From positions 1 through 64,000 of the forward strand of contig NZ_JMLQ01000006.1 in the NCBI RefSeq assembly GCF_000686025.1: DNA of 64,000 nt, read 5' to 3'. The notes below the pieces were generated by a model. That model was not told the origin of the DNA. It did not search any database and saw only the letters and a list, made by a program, of their open reading frames with translations. A program made the position numbers and the translations under genes. This document shows positions 44,610 through 52,766 of this stretch, piece by piece (position 1 is the first letter of the stretch; each line of letters begins with the position of its first letter). Origin of the DNA: Rhodococcus sp. UNC23MFCrub1.1 (GTDB lineage: Bacteria; Actinomycetota; Actinomycetes; Mycobacteriales; Mycobacteriaceae).

Positions 44610-46235
44610 TCAGGTGGACGTCGAGGTGAGCCCGTCGGCGGTCAGATCGACCCGCCGCGTGATCCCCAGCGCATCGAGGAACGCCTCGTCGTGGCTGACC
44701 ACGATCAGGGCTCCCCGATACGACGACAGCGCCGTGCTCAGGTGCGTCCTCGACGCGACATCCAGGTTGTTCGTCGGTTCGTCGAGAATGAGCAGCTGCG
44801 GAGCCGGATCGGCCAGCAGCAGCATCGCCAGTGCCGCCCGCACCCGCTCCCCGCCCGACAGCGTGCGCACCACCGCGTCTGCGCGCCGACCGCGGAAGAG
44901 GAAGCGAGCGAGCCGAGTTCGGACGTCGGTGATCGACGTGTCCGGTGCCGCGCGGCGGACGTTCTCCACCACGGACGCATCGTCGTCGAACACGTCGAGG
45001 GATTGCGGCAGCACCGCGGTCGGCACCGACGGCGCCAGAGATCGCAGGAGAGTCGTCTTGCCGACTCCGTTGTCCCCGACGAGCGCGATGCGTTCCGGGC
45101 CCATGATCGTGAGTTCGACCGTCCTGTCCGGGTACCGACCGTCCAGATCGAGCAGCATCTCGCCCGTCGACGCCACCGACTTCGACGCGTGCACCGCCGT
45201 CTCGGGCAGATCCACCACGATCTCGGTGTCGTCACGAATCATCTCGTGCGCCTCGTCGGCGCGGGCGCGGGCATCCGCCACGCGGTCCTCGTGTCCGATG
45301 CGGTACTTGGCAGCCGACTCCTGTGCGGCGCTGCGCCGGTTGTGGGCAACGATCTTCGGTACCCGCTTCTCGCGAGATGCCTTTTCTCCCATCCGTCGCC
45401 GGTGGGCTACGGTGGTCTGCGCCTCGACCAGATCCCGCTTCTGCCGGCGCAGATCCTGATCGGCCGACCGCGCCGCGGCCCGCGCCGCCTCCTGCTCGCC
45501 CTCCACGACGCTCAGGTAGTGCGTCCAGTTGCCGCCGAACATCCGGAGCGACGCGGGCGACGCGGGCGACGACCGTACCGAGTGGAGTTCGGCGATGTCG
45601 TCCATGGTGTCGAGCAGGCCCTGGTCGTGACTCGCGACGACGACGGCGCCGGAGAACTCGTCGAGTACTCGTCCCAGAGCGGAGCGAGCTCGTCGGTCCA
45701 GGTTGTTCGTCGGTTCGTCGAGAAGCAGGACGGAGGGCCGCCGGATCACCTGACCGACGAGTGCGACGATCGTCGACTCGCCCCCCGACAGGGTTCTCAT
45801 CGGTCGATCGAGATCTGCTGCCGTGCCCAGACTCTCGCCGAGGCCGGCCGAGTCGAGCAACGCGAGAGTGCGCTCCTCGACGTCCCAGTCCATCCCGACG
45901 ACGGTGAAGTCGTCGGGATCGGTGCTGCCGTGCTCGATGCGTGCCAGGGCCCGTCGGACGTCTCCGATGCCGAGGAGATCAGCGACGGTGTCCGAGACGT
46001 TCGTGACCACCTGCTGGGGAAGATGGCCGATGGTGCCGGTGACGCGTACAGACCCGCGCTGCGGTCGATACCGCCCGGTGATCAGGTGCAGCAGAGTGGA
46101 TTTGCCCGCTCCGTTGGTGCCGACGAGGCCGGTCCGGCGCGGCATGAACGATGCGTCCAGGCCGTCGAGGACAGGCCGGCCGTCGGGCCAGGAGAAGGTG
46201 AGATCGGAGAGAACGACGGAGGGTGATACTGACAT
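44610..46235 (-). CDS. ABC-F family ATPase (possible ribosome-protection protein)
   Basis: A 541-residue protein with two ABC domains and no membrane segments: Walker [10 protein letters not shown] and GDNGVGKTT, signatures LSGGES and LSGGERVR, Walker [12 protein letters not shown] and [11 protein letters not shown]. The roughly 80-residue linker between them is basic and coiled ([18 protein letters not shown]). ABC-F proteins act on the ribosome and some give resistance to macrolides, lincosamides or pleuromutilins; the linker alone does not tell which. A 17-bp-spaced promoter and a leader of about 105 nt with a hairpin precede it. Confidence 0.87.
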   Translation of the reverse strand: MSVSPSVVLSDLTFSWPDGRPVLDGLDASFMPRRTGLVGTNGAGKSTLLHLITGRYRPQRGSVRVTGTIGHLPQQVVTNVSDTVADLLGIGDVRRALARIEHGSTDPDDFTVVGMDWDVEERTLALLDSAGLGESLGTAADLDRPMRTLSGGESTIVALVGQVIRRPSVLLLDEPTNNLDRRARSALGRVLDEFSGAVVVASHDQGLLDTMDDIAELHSVRSSPASPASLRMFGGNWTHYLSVVEGEQEAARAAARSADQDLRRQKRDLVEAQTTVAHRRRMGEKASREKRVPKIVAHNRRSAAQESAAKYRIGHEDRVADARARADEAHEMIRDDTEIVVDLPETAVHASKSVASTGEMLLDLDGRYPDRTVELTIMGPERIALVGDNGVGKTTLLRSLAPSVPTAVLPQSLDVFDDDASVVENVRRAAPDTSITDVRTRLARFLFRGRRADAVVRTLSGGERVRAALAMLLLADPAPQLLILDEPTNNLDVASRTHLSTALSSYRGALIVVSHDEAFLDALGITRRVDLTADGLTSTST

Positions 46236-46375
46236 GGAGCACCTCGAGAGGAGTGTCGTGCCACCGCGACGTGCGCGTCGGTGGGATCCGCACTACTTAC
46301 GAGAGGAGCAACTGCCTGTCCGTTCGTCGGGGACGATGAGCTACCAACTCTAGGTCGGCAGCGCAGAACGGTCAA
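46236..46375 (-). promoter_or_regulatory. ABC-F promoter and hairpin-containing leader
   Basis: On the minus strand, TTGACC (46370-46375), a 17-bp spacer and TAGAGT (46347-46352) form the best canonical promoter in the window. The leader of about 105 nt contains a hairpin, CCACCG-ACG ... CGT-CG-CGGTGG, shortly before the ribosome binding site. A 16-codon TTG-started leader frame rich in Arg and Leu is possible but weak. Antibiotic-responsive attenuation is a hypothesis. Confidence 0.5.
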
Positions 46376-46400
46376 CAGAGATGTCGAATACGGCTGTGAA

Positions 46401-47084
46401 TCAGTCGGTCTCGTCGTCCTGAGTGTGAGTGTTCCGGACGTCGGGTCCCTGGGCCCGCAGGTCGTCCACCTTCGCCATGGCCTCGCGCAGTTCTGCGAGC
46501 CACGGGTCGATGTGGTCTCCGGTCAGGCGTACGGCCCAGGCGAGCGCGTCGGCGCGCGAGCGTGCGACGCCAGCGTCGACGAGGGTGTCGAGCACCTTGC
46601 GTTCGGGCTGACGCAGTCGAGTCATGACCGGCACCGCGAGGTGGGTGAAGAGGGTGGTGTCGCCGTCGATGGTGACACCCCAGGCGACCTTGCGGCCGTA
46701 GCGTGCCTCGGCCTCGTCGGCGATACGCATGCGATCGTCGCGGGTGGACTCACGGAATCGAGCGATGCGGCCCTCGACGCCGGCATCGGACTCGGGGGCG
46801 TTCAGCTCGCCGATCACGACGATCTCCTCGCGGTCGACCTCGACCGTGGCGGTGCCGTCGAACCAGTCGTCGGGCAAGCGGCCGAGGAACCACTGTTCCG
46901 CATCGCCTGCGTCGGGTACGTCTTTCTGCTGCCATCCGCCGGGCCGGCCGACGCGTTCGCCGCGCTTTGCGCCGCGACCGCGGCCGTGTCCGTGTCCGTG
47001 GGGTCCACCGCGCCGGGGTGCGTCACCTCGACCGAAGGGACTGGAGGGTCGTTCTCCGAAGGGGAAGGTGTCATGGGGATTCAT
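46401..47084 (-). CDS. conserved hypothetical protein, His/Gly/Arg-rich N-terminus
   Basis: A 227-residue protein of unknown function that I recall as conserved in Mycobacteriales. The first 60 residues are disordered and rich in Gly, His and Arg (HGHGHGRGRGAKRGERVG). The ordered part begins AEQWFLGRLPDDWFDGTATVEVDREEIVV and ends in a helical domain with LVDAGVARSRADALAWAVRL, which may bind nucleic acid. No signal peptide. Four GATTAC half-sites lie directly upstream, implying tight regulation. It is divergent from the PBP lipoprotein gene. Confidence 0.75.
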   Translation of the reverse strand: MNPHDTFPFGERPSSPFGRGDAPRRGGPHGHGHGRGRGAKRGERVGRPGGWQQKDVPDAGDAEQWFLGRLPDDWFDGTATVEVDREEIVVIGELNAPESDAGVEGRIARFRESTRDDRMRIADEAEARYGRKVAWGVTIDGDTTLFTHLAVPVMTRLRQPERKVLDTLVDAGVARSRADALAWAVRLTGDHIDPWLAELREAMAKVDDLRAQGPDVRNTHTQDDETD

Positions 47085-47109
47085 GATGTTCTACTTTCGC
47101 CAGTGGCGC

Positions 47110-47147
47110 GATTACTTGATTACAGCGCCAGTGATTACAAGATTACA
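47110..47147. promoter_or_regulatory. GATTAC direct-repeat cluster
   Basis: GATTACTTGATTACA (47110-47124) and GATTACAAGATTACA (47133-47147) give four GATTAC half-sites spaced 8, 15 and 8 bp. They lie 25-63 bp upstream of the 46401-47084 gene and about 80-120 bp upstream of the PBP gene. Direct-repeat half-sites suggest a head-to-tail DNA-binding protein, for example a MerR/BldC-like one. Confidence 0.6.
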
Positions 47148-47228
47148 CACGTCGCGCCGAGCGTCAAGAGTTCGTCGCGTCGTGTGACCGACGGATCGGT
47201 GGGGCACTATCAGTGCGTGCCTTCGCTG

Positions 47229-49118
47229 ATGTCTCGACCGTCCCGCCGATTCGGCCCCTCCACCAGCAGCGGACTCCGTCTCGCCGCCGCGACCATCGCG
47301 GTCGCGCTCGCCGCCACCGCGTGCAGTGCCGACGAGCCCCCGGCGTCCCGTGTGACGGCCGATCGGTTCGCCGAAGCGCTGAGCACACAGAACGTGGGCG
47401 CCGCGGCAGAGTTGACCTCGGATCCGGCGGCAGCGACCGCGGTGCTCACCCAGATGTACGACGGACTCGGCGGTGGCGGAACAGTCACGGCGACACCGCG
47501 GTTCACGGTGAGCCAGGCAGACGACGAGCAGCAGACGTTCACACTGTCCGCCTCCTGGTCCTTTGCACCGCCCGAGGATGCGGAGGCACCCGCGACCGGC
47601 ACCGCATCCGCGACGGCGACCACCACGGCAGCTCCCACCACGTCGGCCCCGGCGGACGCGGAACGCGTCTGGACCTACACGACGACCGGATCCGTCGCCG
47701 ACGGCGGACAGGGGCTGAAGGTCACCTGGAACCCGGGTGTCGTCGTACCGGGCCTGACTCCGGAGACGACGGTTCGGTACACGCCCGTCACCGCGTCGAC
47801 CGCGCCTCGCGTCGTCGACACCTCGGGAGCGCCACTCATGTCGCAGCAGGTGGTGACGCTGGTGAATCTCGACCAGACCGCCGATCCCGGCGCCGTCGCG
47901 GCACTGGTGTCGCCGTTCGCGCCGACGGTCACGGCGGAATCCCTTCGTGACGCGCAGTCGAGCGCTCCGTCGGTGACGGCCGTAAGCCTGCGGCAGGAGG
48001 ATCTCGCCCCCATCGAGTCCCTGCTCTCCGCCTTGCCCGGCGTCACTCTGGCGCCGCAGACGCGGCTCCTGACCGAGAATCGCGCACTGTCCTCTCCCGC
48101 GCTGAACGACGTGGCGCAGCTGTGGCAGGAGCAGCAGGACGCCACCGCCGGGTGGGCCGTGCAGTTGGTGGCCGCCGACGGTTCCGTCGCCCAGCGGGTG
48201 ACCGGCGTCGAGGCGACCGTCGGCCCGGACATCCAGGTCACGCTCGACACACTGTTGCAGCTCAAGGCGGAGAACGCTCTCGCGTCGACAGCGAACGCCG
48301 CGGCCGTCGTGGCGATCCGGCCCTCCACCGGAGACGTCGTGGCCGTCGCGCAGAACTCGGCCGCGGACGCGCAGGGCCCGATCGCCCTCACGGGCCTGTA
48401 CCCGCCGGGCTCCACCTTCAAGACCGTCACCACCTCGGCGGCACTGCAGGCGGGCACCGTCACCCCCACGACCGTGGTGCCGTGCCCCGGATCCGCGAAC
48501 ATCGAGGGCCGGACCATCCCCAACGACGACAACTTCGACCTCGGATCGGTTCCGCTCCAGACGGCGTTCGCGCGTTCGTGCAACACCACCATGGGTCAGC
48601 TGGCCGTCGATCTGCCCGACGACGCGCTGCAGCAGGCGGCCCTGCAGTTCGGGCTCGGCGTCGACTACCTGACACCCGGGCTCACCACCGTGACCGGCAG
48701 CGTTCCGCCCGCGACGACGCCGGCCGAGCGCGTCGAGAGCGCGATCGGGCAGGGCACCGTCACCGCGTCCCCGTTCGGCATGGCACTGGTCGCGGCGTCC
48801 ATCGCGGACGGATCCACCCCGTCGCCGACCATGATCACCGGACGACCCGGTACCGCGGATCGCACCGTCGCAGCCCCGCCGGCGGAGGTGACCGACCAGC
48901 TGCGCGCCATGATGCGGGAGACGGTCACCGCGGGTACGGCGACGCAGTTGCAGGACATCGACGGACTGCTCGGTAAGACCGGCACCGCCGAGGTCGCGAG
49001 CGGCCCGGCGCACGGCTGGTTCGTCGGCATCCGCGGTGACCTGGCGTTCGCCGTGTTCGTCGAGGGCGGCGACTCCTCCGCGCCGGCGCTGACGGTGGCG
49101 GGGTCCTTCCTGCGCTGA
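47229..49118 (+). CDS. penicillin-binding lipoprotein, transpeptidase (PBP-lipo type)
   Basis: A 629-residue class B PBP. The signal peptide ends LAATACS (lipobox) near residue 33. An NTF2-like N-terminal domain (residues about 40-150) contains a low-complexity Ala/Thr insert, followed by a dimerisation domain and the transpeptidase domain. All motifs are present: S395-T-F-K, S450-C-N and K583-T-G. It should cross-link peptidoglycan; the mycobacterial counterpart is Rv2864c. ATG 47229 is used; GTG 47217 is possible. A paralogue without these motifs follows after hairpin repeat C. Confidence 0.9.
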   Translation: MSRPSRRFGPSTSSGLRLAAATIAVALAATACSADEPPASRVTADRFAEALSTQNVGAAAELTSDPAAATAVLTQMYDGLGGGGTVTATPRFTVSQADDEQQTFTLSASWSFAPPEDAEAPATGTASATATTTAAPTTSAPADAERVWTYTTTGSVADGGQGLKVTWNPGVVVPGLTPETTVRYTPVTASTAPRVVDTSGAPLMSQQVVTLVNLDQTADPGAVAALVSPFAPTVTAESLRDAQSSAPSVTAVSLRQEDLAPIESLLSALPGVTLAPQTRLLTENRALSSPALNDVAQLWQEQQDATAGWAVQLVAADGSVAQRVTGVEATVGPDIQVTLDTLLQLKAENALASTANAAAVVAIRPSTGDVVAVAQNSAADAQGPIALTGLYPPGSTFKTVTTSAALQAGTVTPTTVVPCPGSANIEGRTIPNDDNFDLGSVPLQTAFARSCNTTMGQLAVDLPDDALQQAALQFGLGVDYLTPGLTTVTGSVPPATTPAERVESAIGQGTVTASPFGMALVAASIADGSTPSPTMITGRPGTADRTVAAPPAEVTDQLRAMMRETVTAGTATQLQDIDGLLGKTGTAEVASGPAHGWFVGIRGDLAFAVFVEGGDSSAPALTVAGSFLR

Positions 49119-49178
49119 GTGGCCTTCGGCCCTGTGCGCCTTTTGCGCACCCCTGGATACGCACAAGGCGCACGGGGT
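49119..49178. repeat. long hairpin repeat, copy C
   Basis: GTGGCCTTCGGCC (UUCG mini-hairpin) is followed by GTGCGCCTTTTGCGCA pairing with TGCGCACAAGGCGCAC-type sequence around CCCTGGATA. It begins at the base after the PBP stop and sits between the two tandem PBP-like genes, so it probably terminates the first. Confidence 0.78.
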
Positions 49179-49248
49179 GACCGGATCGTGACCGGTCCGA
49201 GTGCTCACCGTGCTGTGTTACTGGTGTGACTCATGTGATTATTGGGGC

Positions 49249-50889
49249 ATGGTTCTGCGTTCCAGGTACGTCGTCGCGCTGCTCGCAGTGTTCGTGTCGC
49301 TCGCGACTGTCGCCTCGTTCGTGGTGAACAAGCCTCGCAGTGAGGCGGCGGTGCTGGTGGACCGGTTCGTCGCCGCCCTCGATCAACGTGACGTGGCCGC
49401 GGCCGCCGCGCTGACCTCCTACCCCAATGCCGCGGCCCAAACGATCGGCGCCATGTTCGACTCGATGGGGCCCGGAGTCTCGACGAGCCGCATGTCGCAG
49501 TACATCGGCCTGGACGACGAGTCCGGCTTCTTCACCGTCGACTCCACCTGGTCGTTCGGCGAACCCCGCGGCCAGGACTCGCGCGAGTGGCGCGTCACCA
49601 CCCAGGGGTCGACGCGCAAGCTCGGCGTCGGCTGGCGCATCTCGTGGGATCCGTCGATCCTCGCCCCGGAACTGCGTGCCGGTGGGTCCGTCCGCTACGC
49701 CCGCACCGATGCACCCGCACCGCGCGTGCTCGACGCCTCGGGCGCCGTGATGATGGCGGAACAGAACGTCGCCTCCGTGCGGCTCGATCCCTCCGCGACC
49801 TCCGACCTGGCCGACACGACGTCCCGCCTCGCCGACGTCATCGACGTCGTGGCGCCGCTGATCACGTCCGAGTCGCTCCAGGCCGATGTCGCGGCGGACC
49901 CCGGTGCCGTGATCACCGCCGTGAACCTGCGTGCCGACGACTACGCCGTGCTGGAGGACGACCTGCGTGCGATCCCCGGTGTGGTCCTCTACGCGGAACC
50001 CAAGCTCATCGCCGGTGACCGGCGGCTGACGTCGCCGGTGCTGGACTCGCTGCGGACCGTGTGGCAGGACTCCCGCGACGCCACCGCGGGTTGGGCTGTC
50101 GAGGTCGCGGACACCGACGGCGAGACCACCCGCCTGGCAGGGTTCCAGGGTCCGGGATCACCCGACATCACGTCCACTCTCGACCCGGCCGTGCAGCTCG
50201 CTGCGGAGACCGCCGCCGTCAGCGTCGGGACCCCGGCCTCGATCGTGGTCATGAAGCCGTCCACCGGCGCCGTCGTCGCCACCGCGCAGAACAGTTACGC
50301 CAACGACGAGGGCACGCCGGCGTTCACCGGCCTCTATCCCGCCGGGACGCTCGTGGACGTGATCCAGGCGTCGGCCGATCGCCAGAAGATCGGATTCTCC
50401 GACGCCGCACGCCAGTTCGGCTTGGGTACCTCCTTCGACATCCCCGGTCTCGACGCCGTCACCGCCTCGCTCCCCGACGGCCAGTCGGCGGTGGACCAGT
50501 TCCGCGGTGTCAGCCGGACGTCGTCCGTGTCCGGCATGACGGTGACACCCTTCGGCCTCGCCGAGATGGCGGCGGCCGTCGCTCGCGGATCGGCACCGGC
50601 TCCGATGATCGTCGGCGGCGCACCGGCGACGGTGTCCGGTGCGGGCTCGCCCGTCGCCCCGGCCGTGCTGACCTCGCTGCGGAACACACTGCGTGACAAC
50701 GCCCGCAGCGAAGGTGTCAGCGATCCGTCGGTCACCGGGCTCGCCGGGGACAACGGAGACGATCGCTGGTTCCTCGGCACCAAGGGCGATCTGGCCTTCG
50801 CGGTCTACATCGAGGACGCCGACGGAACCGATGCCGCGGCGCGCATGACGAACATGCTGATGCGCGAGATGGCCTCGCCGTCGGAGTGA
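49249..50889 (+). CDS. PBP-like protein, predicted catalytically inactive paralogue
   Basis: A 546-residue protein homologous along its length to the preceding PBP lipoprotein. It keeps the NTF2-like domain (VDRFVAALDQRDVAAAAALT) and the dimerisation region. An uncleaved signal anchor (YVVALLAVFVSLATVASFVV) replaces the lipobox. All catalytic motifs are lost: the SxxK site GLYPPGSTFK reads GLYPAGTLVD (Thr367, Asp370), the following segment of about 55 residues with SxN is deleted, and KTG is replaced by AGDNGDDRWF. The frame is intact and codon use is normal, so it seems retained for a non-enzymatic role. Confidence 0.85.
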   Translation: MVLRSRYVVALLAVFVSLATVASFVVNKPRSEAAVLVDRFVAALDQRDVAAAAALTSYPNAAAQTIGAMFDSMGPGVSTSRMSQYIGLDDESGFFTVDSTWSFGEPRGQDSREWRVTTQGSTRKLGVGWRISWDPSILAPELRAGGSVRYARTDAPAPRVLDASGAVMMAEQNVASVRLDPSATSDLADTTSRLADVIDVVAPLITSESLQADVAADPGAVITAVNLRADDYAVLEDDLRAIPGVVLYAEPKLIAGDRRLTSPVLDSLRTVWQDSRDATAGWAVEVADTDGETTRLAGFQGPGSPDITSTLDPAVQLAAETAAVSVGTPASIVVMKPSTGAVVATAQNSYANDEGTPAFTGLYPAGTLVDVIQASADRQKIGFSDAARQFGLGTSFDIPGLDAVTASLPDGQSAVDQFRGVSRTSSVSGMTVTPFGLAEMAAAVARGSAPAPMIVGGAPATVSGAGSPVAPAVLTSLRNTLRDNARSEGVSDPSVTGLAGDNGDDRWFLGTKGDLAFAVYIEDADGTDAAARMTNMLMREMASPSE

Positions 50890-50901
50890 TCACCGGCTTG
50901 C

Positions 50902-50907
50902 TACGTT
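50902..50907 (+). promoter_or_regulatory. -10 box of the TauE/SafE gene
   Basis: TACGTT ends 7 nt before GTG 50915, with no ribosome binding site in the gap. It implies a leaderless transcript separate from the PBP-like gene 25 bp upstream. Confidence 0.45.
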
Positions 50908-50914
50908 TCACCCC

Positions 50915-51652
50915 GTGACCGTCACCGAGTTCGTCCTGCTGATCGCGGCGGGCTTCGGTGCCGGAGTCATCGGCTACATCACCGGCCTGGCGTCGCTCGT
51001 GTCGTACCCCGCGCTGCTGGCGGTGGGGCTGCCACCGGTCGCGGCCAACGTGACCAACACCGTGGCGCTCGTCGGGGCCGGTGTGGGTGCCACCGCGTCG
51101 TCGGTCAAAGAGCTTGCCAAGAGCGGTCGTTCGCTGCTCTGGCTCACCCTGTGGGCCGCGCTGGGCGGCATCGCGGGAGCCGTAGTCCTGCTGCGCGCGC
51201 CGGGGGAGACATTCGAGGCGGTCGTGCCGATCCTGGTCGTTCTCGCATCCGTCGCCATGCTGCTGCAGCCGCGGATCCGCGTCCTCGCCGGTGACCGGAC
51301 CTTCCCGGTGCTGTATCCGAGCGCGATCTTCCTCGTCGCGATCTACGGCGGCTACTTCGGCGCGGGTGCGGGCGTCATCTTCATGGCCCTGACGCTGATC
51401 TGCACGGCCGAACCCGTCTGGCGCGCAACGCTCCTCAAGAGCTACCTGCTGGGCGTGGCCAACCTGGTCGCCGCGGTGATATTCGCGTTCTCCGGCCAGG
51501 TGAACTGGCTCGCCGCACTGGCGATGGGAATCGGCACCATCGCCGGGGGAACGCTCGGCCCGCGCATCGTGAGACACCTTCCGCCGAATCCGCTCCGGAT
51601 CGCCGTGGCGCTGTGCGGGTTCGGCCTCGCAGCGTGGCTGTGGCTGGGCTGA
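50915..51652 (+). CDS. TauE/SafE-family sulfite/organosulfonate exporter-like membrane protein
   Basis: A 245-residue protein with eight hydrophobic segments. Two copies of the family pattern are visible: GFGAGVIGYITGLASLVSYPALLAVGLPP in the first half and YGGYFGAGAGVIFMALTL in the second, consistent with the internal duplication of the family. Members export sulfite, sulfoacetate or related anions; the substrate here is unknown. GTG 50915. Confidence 0.87.
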   Translation: MTVTEFVLLIAAGFGAGVIGYITGLASLVSYPALLAVGLPPVAANVTNTVALVGAGVGATASSVKELAKSGRSLLWLTLWAALGGIAGAVVLLRAPGETFEAVVPILVVLASVAMLLQPRIRVLAGDRTFPVLYPSAIFLVAIYGGYFGAGAGVIFMALTLICTAEPVWRATLLKSYLLGVANLVAAVIFAFSGQVNWLAALAMGIGTIAGGTLGPRIVRHLPPNPLRIAVALCGFGLAAWLWLG

Positions 51653-51665
51653 GGAACTGTGTGGG

Positions 51666-52064
51666 TCAGGCGCGACGACGCTGAGCGAGGCGGGCGACGA
51701 GACGCCACCCGAGCAGGAACACCGCCAGCGTCACCGTCGCGACCACGATGAAGCTGAAGGCCGTTCCCTCGCCGGACACCTGCCGCAGCACCATGCCCAC
51801 GATGACGGCGCCGATCCATGCGAGCACCCCGGTGGGGACCAGGGACACCGCGACGAACTTCTCGCGGTACAGCGCGTAGGTCACCGCCCATCCCACGGCG
51901 AGGCCGACGAGGAACGGCCAGGCCGTCGACAGAGTGCCCCCGACGGTCACGCCCTCCTCGTGGCTGCCTCGGCCGATGGCGCTGAAGACGAGGACGAGAA
52001 CGACGTCGATCACCGCCGGCACTGCGAGGGCCGACAGGGCGGGAGTGCGGGTGCGCGCGGGCAT
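51666..52064 (-). CDS. DUF3054 family membrane protein
   Basis: A 132-residue protein with four transmembrane helices. The family segments PAVIDVVLVLVFSAIGRGSH and TAWPFLVGLAVGWAV are seen. Function unknown. It is convergent with the TauE gene. ATG 52062-52064 lies 6 nt after TAGTCT on the minus strand (plus-strand AGACTA, 52071-52076), so the transcript is probably leaderless and starts just beyond the YceI terminator. Confidence 0.85.
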   Translation of the reverse strand: MPARTRTPALSALAVPAVIDVVLVLVFSAIGRGSHEEGVTVGGTLSTAWPFLVGLAVGWAVTYALYREKFVAVSLVPTGVLAWIGAVIVGMVLRQVSGEGTAFSFIVVATVTLAVFLLGWRLVARLAQRRRA

Positions 52065-52092
52065 GCCACCAGACTACGAGGCGCCGAGACGC

Positions 52093-52142
52093 GGAAAGAC
52101 CCGCACCGGCGCCAGCTGTGCGGGCGTCGAGCGGGTCTTTCC
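52093..52142 (-). terminator. terminator hairpin after yceI-like gene
   Basis: GGAAAGACCCGC and GCGGGTCTTTCC form a perfect 12-bp stem around a GC-rich inner region. It starts 10 bp after the YceI stop (minus strand) and ends about 17 bp before the DUF3054 -10 box. Confidence 0.82.
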
Positions 52143-52151
52143 GGGAGGAGA

Positions 52152-52703
52152 TCAGGCCTGGTGGCCGGCCTCGATCTCGAGCAGCAGGCCGATCTTGTCG
52201 CCGACGACGGCGCCGCCACCCTCGAGGGGCATGTCGATGCTGATGCCGAAGTCCTTGCGGTTGATCGTGGTGGTGGCCTCGAAGCCGGCGACCGGTCCGT
52301 TACCCATGCCGGCGTTGACACCGTTGAACTCGACGTTCAGATCGATGGACTTGGTCACGCCGTGCAGCGTGAAGTCACCGGTGAGCACGAAGTCGTCGCC
52401 CTTGGCCTTGACCGAGGTGGACCGGAAGGTGGCAGTGGGGAACTTCTCGACCTCGAAGAAGTCGGCGGTCTTGAGGTGGCCGTCGCGCTGCGCGTTGTCG
52501 GTGGTGATGGAGGCGACGTCGATCTCGGCGTCGATGGTGGGCGCGCCGTTCTCGTCGACCGTGATGGTGCCGGTGAAGGTCTGGAAACGGCCACGGACCT
52601 TGCTCACCATCAGGTGGCGGACGGTGAACCCGACGGTCGAGTGGGTGGCATCGATGGCCCACGTGCCGGCGGTGAGCTGGGGGACGGACACTGCTGCAGT
52701 CAT
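52152..52703 (-). CDS. YceI family protein
   Basis: A 183-residue lipocalin-like beta-barrel protein: AGTWAIDATHSTVGFTVRHLMVSKVRG opening, RDGHLKTADFFEVEKFPTATF, FTLHGVTKSI. YceI proteins bind polyprenyl or other lipophilic molecules. No signal peptide is present, so it is cytoplasmic here. AGGAG precedes ATG 52701-52703. The downstream hairpin marks it as a single-gene transcript. Confidence 0.88.
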   Translation of the reverse strand: MTAAVSVPQLTAGTWAIDATHSTVGFTVRHLMVSKVRGRFQTFTGTITVDENGAPTIDAEIDVASITTDNAQRDGHLKTADFFEVEKFPTATFRSTSVKAKGDDFVLTGDFTLHGVTKSIDLNVEFNGVNAGMGNGPVAGFEATTTINRKDFGISIDMPLEGGGAVVGDKIGLLLEIEAGHQA

Positions 52704-52766
52704 GACGAACTCCTGTGTGGTTGAAGGTTCAAGCCTCACAGTACACAACCGGACCGCGGTCCGCAT

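Noticed and set aside
46082..46293. Leader frame [11 protein letters not shown]... upstream of the ABC-F gene
   Set aside because: It runs far into the ABC-F coding sequence in another frame and has no ribosome binding site; a regulatory peptide is not supported.
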